Shown here: positions 1-6,081 of the stretch, piece by piece
Position numbering within the stretch: position 1 is the stretch's first letter
Layout of the letters: each line of letters begins with the position of its first letter
Assembly: GCA_965368785.1 (NCBI GenBank)
Contig: CBDUOG010000063.1
Coordinates: forward strand, 1-11,057
Direction: 5' to 3'
From: Silanimonas sp965368785
GTDB taxonomy: Bacteria; Pseudomonadota; Gammaproteobacteria; Xanthomonadales; Xanthomonadaceae
DNA: 11,057 nt
Program-made: the position numbers and the translations under genes
Notes under the pieces: generated by a model
What the model was told of the DNA's origin: nothing
The model's input: the letters and a program-made list of their open reading frames with translations, nothing else
Databases searched by the model: none

Positions 1-162
1 TGGATCGCCATTGCGGTGTTTGTGGTGGCCTGGATCGGCCAATTCATCGGACATCATCTGGAAGGTTCGCGTCCGAGCTTTTTTACCGACGTGGTGTATT
101 TGCTGATCGGCCCGATGTGGACCTTAAGTAAGCTCTATCGCAAACTCGGCATCGCCGTTTAA
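1..162 (+). CDS. Mpo1-like (DUF962) membrane protein, C-terminal fragment
   Basis: This is the 3' end of a gene cut by the window edge; 53 codons are visible before the TAA at 160-162. The fragment starts with a hydrophobic segment (residues 1-16, WIAIAVFVVAWIGQF) followed by the pattern GHHLEGSRPSFF and a second hydrophobic stretch (VVYLLIGPMW). Trp-x-x-Gln-Phe-x-Gly-His-x-x-Glu-Gly-x-x-Pro is the hallmark of the DUF962/YGL010w family, whose yeast member Mpo1 is an Fe(II)-dependent dioxygenase acting on 2-hydroxy fatty acids in the membrane. The conserved His pair and Glu visible here fit that metal-binding role. The basic tail (KLYRKLGIAV) should be cytoplasmic. The next gene starts 14 bases downstream on the same strand, so the two may be co-transcribed. 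Family assignment is fairly firm; the enzymatic activity in bacteria is inferred. Confidence 0.75.
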   Translation, partial: WIAIAVFVVAWIGQFIGHHLEGSRPSFFTDVVYLLIGPMWTLSKLYRKLGIAV

Positions 163-176
163 GCCGAAGCCCGCAC

Positions 177-1058
177 TTGCCCTTTCGCGACATTGTTCTG
201 ATTTTTCTTGTCTGCCTGATTTGGGCCGGAAATTTTTTGACCTCCGCCTACGCCCTGCGCGAAATTCCGCCTTTCTTATTTTCAGCTTTGCGCATGTGCA
301 TGCTGATTTTGGCGGTTGCGCCGTTCCTGCGAATTCCGGCCCGCGATCAATGGGGCAAATTGCTTGCAGTGGGTATGTTAGTTGGCGTTATCCACTTCGG
401 CCTGAGTCTGGGCGCGCTGAAACTTTCGGGCGATCTGTCGTCCCCGGCAATTGTGCTGCAAAGCTATGTACCAATGTCTGTGCTGTTTGCATGGTGGATG
501 CTCGGCGAAAAATTTGCATGGCGCACCGCTACCGCAGTCATTATCAGTTTCGCCGGTGTTCTGGTCTTAGGCTTTGATCCGTTAGTGATCGATCAGCCCA
601 TAGCCCTGGTGCTGATGCTGGCGGCGGCCGCCGCGATTGCGTTGGGCAGCGTGTACATGCGCAACCTGCGCGGCATTGATGCTTTCAATCAGCAAGGTTG
701 GATGGCAATTATCAGCGTGCTGCCGTTGTTTTTGCTCAGTGCTGTATTGGAACCCGATGGCTTTTCCAGCCTGCCTGATGCGAGCTGGGTGGGCTGGAGC
801 GGCGTAGCCTATTCGGCGATTATTTCATCGCTGGTCGGCCACGGCATTTATTACCTCATGCTGCAAAAGCATCCGGTCGCACTGGTCACGCCATATATGT
901 TGTTATCGCCGCTAATTGCCGTCGCTCTGGGCGTGGTGATCTGGGGCGATCGCCCGGGCCTGCGCTTATGGATTGGCGGTGCTCTAGTGCTCGGCGGCGT
1001 GTTGGCGATCGCCTTGCGCCGCATGAGCAAGTTTAAAGCAGCCGTGGGGCCTGACTAA
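177..1058 (+). CDS. EamA/DMT-family transporter (RhaT/YdcZ-like permease)
   Basis: The 293-residue protein is almost entirely hydrophobic, with about ten membrane segments in two halves of roughly 140 residues, the usual length and duplicated layout of EamA-domain drug/metabolite transporters. The N-terminal segment carries the family pattern Ile-Trp-Ala-Gly-Asn-Phe (residues 15-20). The second half ends with the typical G-x-x-L-V-L-G-G-V-L-A helix and a basic tail (RRMSKFK). Family members export amino acids, metabolites or drugs across the inner membrane, but the substrate cannot be read from sequence. The start is a TTG at 177. No ATG or GTG lies in frame between the upstream in-frame stop at 129-131 and the first helix, and the TTG places Met directly before the conserved helix. 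No clear Shine-Dalgarno sequence is visible, so translation may depend on re-initiation after the DUF962 stop 14 bases upstream. Its stop directly abuts the stop of the convergent RND gene. Confidence 0.85.
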   Translation: MPFRDIVLIFLVCLIWAGNFLTSAYALREIPPFLFSALRMCMLILAVAPFLRIPARDQWGKLLAVGMLVGVIHFGLSLGALKLSGDLSSPAIVLQSYVPMSVLFAWWMLGEKFAWRTATAVIISFAGVLVLGFDPLVIDQPIALVLMLAAAAAIALGSVYMRNLRGIDAFNQQGWMAIISVLPLFLLSAVLEPDGFSSLPDASWVGWSGVAYSAIISSLVGHGIYYLMLQKHPVALVTPYMLLSPLIAVALGVVIWGDRPGLRLWIGGALVLGGVLAIALRRMSKFKAAVGPD

Positions 1059-1065
1059 TCAGGCC
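1048..1065. terminator. Perfect hairpin containing both convergent stop codons
   Basis: GGCCTGA and TCAGGCC form a perfect 7-bp inverted repeat around the four-base spacer CTAA. The plus-strand stop TAA (1056-1058) and the minus-strand stop TGA (1061-1059) both lie within it. It could act as a bidirectional 3' hairpin between the EamA transporter and RND genes. No T-run follows on either strand, so it is not a classical intrinsic terminator; a Rho-assisted or 3'-end-stabilising role is possible. The structure is seen directly; its function is inferred. Confidence 0.4.
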
Positions 1066-3530
1066 GGCGCGTGTTGCTTCGGACGCCACCAGCGCAAAAT
1101 TGACGGCAGGATCAATACCGCGCCGAGCATGTTCATCAGGAAGAAGAAGCTCAACAAGATGCCCATGTCGGCCTGGAATTTGAGCACCGAGAATATCCAT
1201 GTGCCCACGCCTGCAGCCAGAGTTAAACCGGTAAACAAAACCGCGGTGCCGGTCAGCTTGAGTGCACGGAAGTAAGAATCCGACAAACTCATACCTTGGT
1301 CCATAAACTCTTTCATGCGGCTGTAAATGTAAATCGCGTAGTCCACGCCGATGCCCACACCGAGCGCGGCAACCGGCAAGGTATTTACCTTAAGGCCGAT
1401 TCCCATTTGTGCCATCAGTGCATTGGCTAACAAAGAAACCATCAACAGCGGCACAACGATTGCGGTGGTCGCTGCGAATGACCGATACGTAATCAGCACT
1501 AATAGAATGACCGCACCATAGACGTACAGCATCATCGGCAGCTGGGCTGCGGCAACGCGCTCATTGATCGCTGCCATTACACCGACATTGCCGGTGGCCA
1601 AGCGCAAGTTCACTTGATCACTGGCAAACTCTTCACCGGTTTCAGCAGCGGCCTTGGCCTGTTCGGACAACTGAACGCGCAGATTCACATTGCCTTTTAA
1701 GTAGGCATCATTTTCTTCGCGGAAACGTTTTACTTCAGCAACCACGCGATTAATCGTGCTCGCTTTGTGATCAGTCAAAAATGCAGTGACCGGAATCGCA
1801 GAGCAATCGGCATTGAGCAAGCCCGTGCTGGTCTCAAAACCCTGTGTTGCTAAGCGTAGATTGTCGGTATTGCGCGGCAACGCGCGCCATTTAATCGACC
1901 CATCATTCCAGCCAGCGTTCACCAATTTGGTAACCGTGGGCAGGGTAATGACTTGCTGTACGCCTTCGACATTACGCAGATGCCAGGCGAAACGATCAAT
2001 CATCTCCATCGCGCCGTAACTCAGCGTGCAAGCATCGGGTCGCGCTTCCGCAATAATCGTGATTGAGTCAATGCCTAACGCAAAGCGGTTCGATATCTCG
2101 GCCGCGTCCTGGTTGAATCGCGCCTCCGGTCGAAGCTCCGGCACACCGGCTTCCGAGTCACCGATTTGCAGGCCCTTGCCGCCGATGTAGCCAACGCCAC
2201 ACAGACCCGCAGTGACCATCAATACACCCAGCGCCGGTCCTTTGCTTTCTAAACGACAAAGCGCCTTCCACAAGCCATCGAAACGGCACATGCGGCTCAG
2301 CTTGCCTTCACAGACTTTGCGCACGTCCTTGTAATCGGCATACGAGAGCAGAATCGGCAGCAAGACCAGATTGGTCAGCAATACCAGGGCCACGCCGATC
2401 GAAGCCGTTATGGCGAGCTCTTGAATAATCTGAATCGGGATCAGCAAAATTGTCACGAAGCCAATCACATCGGACAGCAAAGCAATCGCGCCCGGCACTA
2501 ATAAAATAGCGAATGCGCGCTTAGCCGACTCCAGCGGTTCGCGGCCTACACCGGCCTGCTCCGGAGAGATCACTTCGCCGCCGAACAATCGCTCATTCAT
2601 CCACGCATTAATCATCTGCACGCCGTGCGAGACGCCGATCGCAAACACCAGAAATGGCGTCAGGATATTCATCGGATCAATGCCATAACCCAGTGCATAC
2701 AGCGAACCCAAGGTCCACACCACTGCAACCAATGCCGATGCAATACCGAGCCCGGCCAATTTCGTCGAACCGGTATAAACGGCCAACAAAATAAAGGTGA
2801 GCAATACGGTGATACCAAAGAACAAAACGACCGATTTTGCACCGTCGGAAATATCGCCGACGATTTTGGCGAAGCCGATAATGTGCACCGTATGCTGGTC
2901 GTTCTCGTATTTCTGCCGGATCGACTCGAGCTGGTCAGCAACCGCTTGGTAATCGAGCTTCTGCCCGGAGTCTTCGGGAATGAGCTCAGCCCATACCATC
3001 GCGCCGGACCAGTCTTTGGCGACCAAACGCCCCAGAATATTTGCTTTCACAATATTCGAGCGAATGGTTTCCATATCGTCAGGCGTCGCGACGAAGCCGT
3101 CCAAATTCGGCGCAAACTCGTTGGGAATGACGTTGCCGCCGGCAAAGCCGTCCTCAACAACTTCAATGAATCGCGTATTCGGCGTAAACAGTGAACGAAC
3201 CCGGGCATCATCGGTAGCCTCTAGACCGATGACTTCGGCGCTGACGTTCTCCAGAGTTTTCATAAACTCCTGGTCCATCATGTCGCCGTCGCGCGCAATC
3301 ACAGCAACCAGCACGCGGTTGGCGCCACCAAATTCACGCTCGTACTCGACGAACGTTTTCATGTACTCATGTTGCAGCGGGATTTGCTTTTTGAAGCCTG
3401 CATCGACGCGTAATTGCGATGCGAAAAACACCATCGCTACCGTCAGGATAGCGAATAGAACGAGTACGATCGGGCGGAACCCGAATACCAGGTTCTGCGC
3501 GAACCGCGTGAATTTACCAGCTTCGTTCAT
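1059..3530 (-). CDS. RND-superfamily (MMPL-type) inner-membrane transporter
   Basis: The 823-residue protein has the duplicated RND/MMPL layout: TM1 (about 16-38), a large periplasmic domain (about 40-230), TM2-6 (about 232-397), TM7 (about 431-450), a second periplasmic domain (about 451-660) and TM8-12 (about 662-812). It is shorter than AcrB-type pumps (about 1040 residues) and resembles the MmpL/HpnN-like 'predicted exporter' branch, which moves lipids and other hydrophobic molecules using the proton gradient. TM10 has GIGVDYAIYIYSR with the expected Asp730-Tyr731 pair. The equivalent TM4 stretch is AIGVSHGVQM, with Ser301-His302 in place of Asp-Tyr. Cys501 and Cys576 in the second periplasmic domain could form a disulfide. 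It is the last gene of the operon. Its ATG overlaps the stop of the YCF48 gene by four bases (ATGA, 3527-3530), implying translational coupling. No MFP adaptor or TolC-type gene is adjacent. Family is firm; substrate and direction are unknown. Confidence 0.9.
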   Translation of the reverse strand: MNEAGKFTRFAQNLVFGFRPIVLVLFAILTVAMVFFASQLRVDAGFKKQIPLQHEYMKTFVEYEREFGGANRVLVAVIARDGDMMDQEFMKTLENVSAEVIGLEATDDARVRSLFTPNTRFIEVVEDGFAGGNVIPNEFAPNLDGFVATPDDMETIRSNIVKANILGRLVAKDWSGAMVWAELIPEDSGQKLDYQAVADQLESIRQKYENDQHTVHIIGFAKIVGDISDGAKSVVLFFGITVLLTFILLAVYTGSTKLAGLGIASALVAVVWTLGSLYALGYGIDPMNILTPFLVFAIGVSHGVQMINAWMNERLFGGEVISPEQAGVGREPLESAKRAFAILLVPGAIALLSDVIGFVTILLIPIQIIQELAITASIGVALVLLTNLVLLPILLSYADYKDVRKVCEGKLSRMCRFDGLWKALCRLESKGPALGVLMVTAGLCGVGYIGGKGLQIGDSEAGVPELRPEARFNQDAAEISNRFALGIDSITIIAEARPDACTLSYGAMEMIDRFAWHLRNVEGVQQVITLPTVTKLVNAGWNDGSIKWRALPRNTDNLRLATQGFETSTGLLNADCSAIPVTAFLTDHKASTINRVVAEVKRFREENDAYLKGNVNLRVQLSEQAKAAAETGEEFASDQVNLRLATGNVGVMAAINERVAAAQLPMMLYVYGAVILLVLITYRSFAATTAIVVPLLMVSLLANALMAQMGIGLKVNTLPVAALGVGIGVDYAIYIYSRMKEFMDQGMSLSDSYFRALKLTGTAVLFTGLTLAAGVGTWIFSVLKFQADMGILLSFFFLMNMLGAVLILPSILRWWRPKQHAPA

Positions 3531-4633
3531 TTGCCTGCTTGTCCCAATGTTTTGGTCAGTTCCACGCCTTTCTCACCCACCAACACGAAAGCCGAATCCA
3601 GCTTGTAGATACCTGCCAGAGTGACCGACTCCTGATCGCGGTTCTCGTGAGTAAACACAGTGAAGCTCTGATCGGCACTATCGCGCCGCAAAACCGTACC
3701 GTTCAGTCCGACCAATACGGCGCCGCCGTTATCCAATGCCACGCCGCCCATCAGACTATTTTCACTATCGGTAGAGACGTCGCTCCAGGTATCGCCAAAG
3801 TCGCTGGATTCAAATACGCGGCCGCGTAATCCGTAGACCATCACCCGTGAGTCCTTCCAGTTCAAGATTCCGAACAGGGATCCTTCGTATGGGAAGGCCA
3901 GCCGGTGCCACGATGCGCCATCATCGGCTGATCGGAATACAGAGCCGCGCTCACCAACAATAAGTAGGTTGCCATTAGATAAACGCGCGATCGCATTTAG
4001 ATGCGGGTCATCACCGGCTTCAAGCTCCAGGTCCGACTCGTCGAAAACCCACTCACTGGACTCAGCCGTGGACGCAGCGACTGGCGCTTCTTCCTGAGCT
4101 GCGTCATCGATCACGTTCATCGGTTCGGCGACCCAAGTTGCGCCGCCATCTGTTGTTCGGAGAATTAGCGCGAATGCACCGATCGCAAAACCGTTCTGAC
4201 GATCGGAAAAATGCACATCGAGCAGTGGAATACCGTCTTCTGCGGCATAGGTCTCAGGCGACCAGGGCCGATAGCGCTGGAGCGCCCAGCTCTGCCCGGA
4301 GTCGGCGGAGTGGACAATTACTCCGTCATGGCCGACTGCCCAGATCTTCTTGCCTAAAGCAAAGACGCTGGTGAAGTTACTGCGGGTCGGGACGTTAAAT
4401 TGCCGCCAGGCGCTGCCATCGGCAGAAAACAAAATATGACCGCGCTCGCCCACTGCAAACAGACCGGCGTCTGCTCTGGCAATACCGGTTAACAAACTCT
4501 GGTCTGCCAGGGGCAAGATTTCTGAATCGGATTGTTGTATTTGATCGGCGTCCCGGGCGATTACCCAGCAGGCCAGCGTCAGCGCGCAGATTGCAGCGCC
4601 GGAAATAATGATTCTATGGAAAATTTTCATCAT
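3527..4633 (-). CDS. YCF48-type (BNR-like) beta-propeller, periplasmic side
   Basis: The 368-residue protein has a basic N-terminus (MMKIFHR) and a hydrophobic segment (about 8-25), so it is exported or membrane-anchored. Cys22 lies in LTLAC, but Thr at -3 makes the lipobox imperfect, so a lipoprotein is possible rather than shown. Seven copies of a G-x-x-G-x-(I/V)-x-x-(S/T)-x-D-x-G-x-(S/T)-W pattern begin near residues 61, 100, 150, 226, 267, 308 and 351, the last one degenerate; this fits a seven-bladed propeller. The fold is shared with Ycf48/HCF136, an assembly factor for photosystem II, but nothing photosynthetic is present. Bacterial relatives next to RND genes probably scaffold or gate the transporter. 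Residues 174-209, between blades 3 and 4, form a strongly acidic insertion. Translation starts at tandem ATGs (4633 or 4630) with only a weak GAG upstream. The stop overlaps the RND start. Fold assignment is good; role is inferred. Confidence 0.85.
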   Translation of the reverse strand: MMKIFHRIIISGAAICALTLACWVIARDADQIQQSDSEILPLADQSLLTGIARADAGLFAVGERGHILFSADGSAWRQFNVPTRSNFTSVFALGKKIWAVGHDGVIVHSADSGQSWALQRYRPWSPETYAAEDGIPLLDVHFSDRQNGFAIGAFALILRTTDGGATWVAEPMNVIDDAAQEEAPVAASTAESSEWVFDESDLELEAGDDPHLNAIARLSNGNLLIVGERGSVFRSADDGASWHRLAFPYEGSLFGILNWKDSRVMVYGLRGRVFESSDFGDTWSDVSTDSENSLMGGVALDNGGAVLVGLNGTVLRRDSADQSFTVFTHENRDQESVTLAGIYKLDSAFVLVGEKGVELTKTLGQAGK

Positions 4634-4654
4634 GCGATCTCAGAGCGAGTACAG

Positions 4655-4682
4655 CCGGACCACACATTATAGTGTGGCCCGG
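4655..4682 (-). promoter_or_regulatory. Intercistronic stem-loop between DUF1329 and YCF48 genes
   Basis: CCACAC (4660-4665) and GTGTGG (4672-4677) form a perfect 6-bp stem around ATTATA. The outer arms CCGG (4655-4658) and CCGG (4679-4682) extend it after one A/C mismatch. It starts 11 bases past the DUF1329 stop and fills much of the 60-base gap before the YCF48 gene. No T-run follows on the minus strand, so it is not an intrinsic terminator. Such hairpins often protect an upstream mRNA segment from 3' exonucleases or lower expression of distal genes; that role is inference. Confidence 0.45.
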
Positions 4683-4693
4683 TCGCATGTTGC

Positions 4694-6058
4694 TTAGCGC
4701 ACGCCAGCGGCGCGCAAGCTTTGTGGCGAGAAGTCAACGGGTGTTGCTTCGTAGCCAAAATCAAACGGTGCATCTTCATTGTCGAGCAAGCCGGCAATGT
4801 AGCGACCGTTCTTCACGTCATAATGCGCTTCGAGTGTGGTCCAGAAGGTCGGGACTTCGTAATACGAAATCGGCGATGCTTCTGAATAGCGCCAGATCTT
4901 TTCCTGACCATCGTAATGATCGATCGCCAGAATCTGCCAGCTGTCTTCGTCAAAGTAGAAAGTACGACGTGCATTGATGTGGCGAGCGCCGGCTTTTACC
5001 TTGGCTTCCACGACCCATACGCGGTGCAATTCATAGCGCATATGATCCGGGTTCAGATGGCCCGGACGGATCAGGTCAGCCACTTTCAGGCTACCGCTGT
5101 GCGCTTTGTACGAGTTGTACGCAACGTACATTTCCTTTTTGCCAACCAGGGTCCAATCAAAACGATCCATCGCACCGTTGAACATGTCGGTCATGTCATT
5201 GGTTTGCAGGTCGTCCGATGCAGTGGCCGGATTGTCATAGGCGATTTGCGGAGCCAGACGCACGCGACGCTGACCCGGGTTGTACACCCATGCCTGACGC
5301 GGTGACGCTTTTGAGTTCACGGTTTCGTGAACCAGAAGAACCTGACCGGCCAAACGCGGCGGCGACAACACGTCTTGCAGGAAGTACAGCAAGATGTTGT
5401 TGATCGACTCAGAAGTATTACCTTCTTTGTAGTACAGACCCAGCAGACGCTCACGCAGACGGATCAACGTGTAGTTACCGGTAGATGTCGTCGTCACGCG
5501 GTTCGCCCAACGCAAAGCCGAGGTTCCTTTGAACTTCAGCTTGTGGTTCCACATCACCTCATGCGCACTTTGCGGAATCGGGAACGGAAAACCCTCTGCA
5601 CAACCCTTGATGCCTTCACCGTTATCGGTGAGCTGGCAGGCTGTCGCATTTTTCTTGGTGTAGTCATAAATGCGCTGCGAAAACGCCGCACTTCGACGGG
5701 TCGGATAGACATCCATGCGATAGGTCGGATAACGCGCAAACATCGCCTGCTGACCTGCGGTCAACATGGCGGCGTGTTGCTTGTAGTTAGCCGGGGTGAT
5801 CTGCATGCGCACTTTGTCAGCGGCGAACGGATCCGGATGGAACATGCCCGGCTTGTATCCGGCCACTGGCTTGGCGATACCGCCATCCCATGCCGGAATT
5901 GTGCCGGCCGCATTTCCGGCCTTCTCTGCACCGACCGGGGTCAGATTTGATCCCAGTGCCGCTGCTTTATCCGCACTAACTGATGCTTGTGCCATGGCAG
6001 CCAGCAGCATCAGGCTGCTGGTGCTGGCTACGAGTACTGCTTTCTTCAAATTGCTCAT
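4694..6058 (-). CDS. DUF1329 periplasmic protein (LolA/LolB-like fold)
   Basis: With the start chosen here the protein has 454 residues, normal for DUF1329. A Sec signal peptide is clear: MSNLKKA, a hydrophobic core, and AMAQA before the predicted cleavage after residue 25. Family landmarks are LTPVGAEKAGNAAGTIPAWDG near the mature N-terminus, GFPFPIP and VMWNH around residues 156-171, and a C-terminal GLLDNEDAPFDFGYE region. The single Cys pair (141 and 153) probably forms a small disulfide loop. The family is annotated as outer-membrane lipoprotein-sorting-like and would offer a greasy cavity for carrying lipids through the periplasm. There is no lipobox, so it should be soluble. I chose the ATG at 6056-6058: a good GGGAG (6067-6071) sits 8 bases upstream and it begins the signal peptide. 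An in-frame ATG at 6080-6082 would add eight residues, overlaps the DUF1302 stop (TAATG) and has no ribosome site. Family is firm, carrier role inferred. Confidence 0.9.
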   Translation of the reverse strand: MSNLKKAVLVASTSSLMLLAAMAQASVSADKAAALGSNLTPVGAEKAGNAAGTIPAWDGGIAKPVAGYKPGMFHPDPFAADKVRMQITPANYKQHAAMLTAGQQAMFARYPTYRMDVYPTRRSAAFSQRIYDYTKKNATACQLTDNGEGIKGCAEGFPFPIPQSAHEVMWNHKLKFKGTSALRWANRVTTTSTGNYTLIRLRERLLGLYYKEGNTSESINNILLYFLQDVLSPPRLAGQVLLVHETVNSKASPRQAWVYNPGQRRVRLAPQIAYDNPATASDDLQTNDMTDMFNGAMDRFDWTLVGKKEMYVAYNSYKAHSGSLKVADLIRPGHLNPDHMRYELHRVWVVEAKVKAGARHINARRTFYFDEDSWQILAIDHYDGQEKIWRYSEASPISYYEVPTFWTTLEAHYDVKNGRYIAGLLDNEDAPFDFGYEATPVDFSPQSLRAAGVR

Positions 6059-6066
6059 CCGGTGGA

Positions 6067-6071
6067 CTCCC
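6067..6071 (-). promoter_or_regulatory. Ribosome binding site for the DUF1329 gene
   Basis: GGGAG on the minus strand lies 8 bases before the ATG at 6056-6058. The alternative upstream ATG at 6080-6082 has no purine-rich site before it. This spacing decides the start in favour of the shorter protein beginning MSNLKK, which is also the better signal peptide. Confidence 0.6.
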
Positions 6072-6081
6072 AGTATCTGCA

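Noticed and set aside
221..577. Alternative-frame open frame of 118 codons inside the EamA gene
   Set aside because: It has no hydrophobic pattern or motif and is nested in a well-supported transporter frame on the same strand.
2980..3624. Plus-strand open frame of 214 codons antisense to the RND and YCF48 genes
   Set aside because: The translation is rich in Arg, Ser, Asn and Pro, with no domain, signal or ribosome site. It is the complement of strongly supported coding sequence, as expected from third-position bias.
4551..4573. Lipoprotein lipobox in the YCF48-type protein (LTLAC)
   Set aside because: Thr at the -3 position does not fit the usual Leu/Val/Ile, so I treat the N-terminus as signal peptide or anchor without claiming lipidation.
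5327..5950. Plus-strand open frame of 207 codons antisense to DUF1329
   Set aside because: It lacks any family resemblance or plausible start context, and lies within conserved DUF1329 coding sequence.
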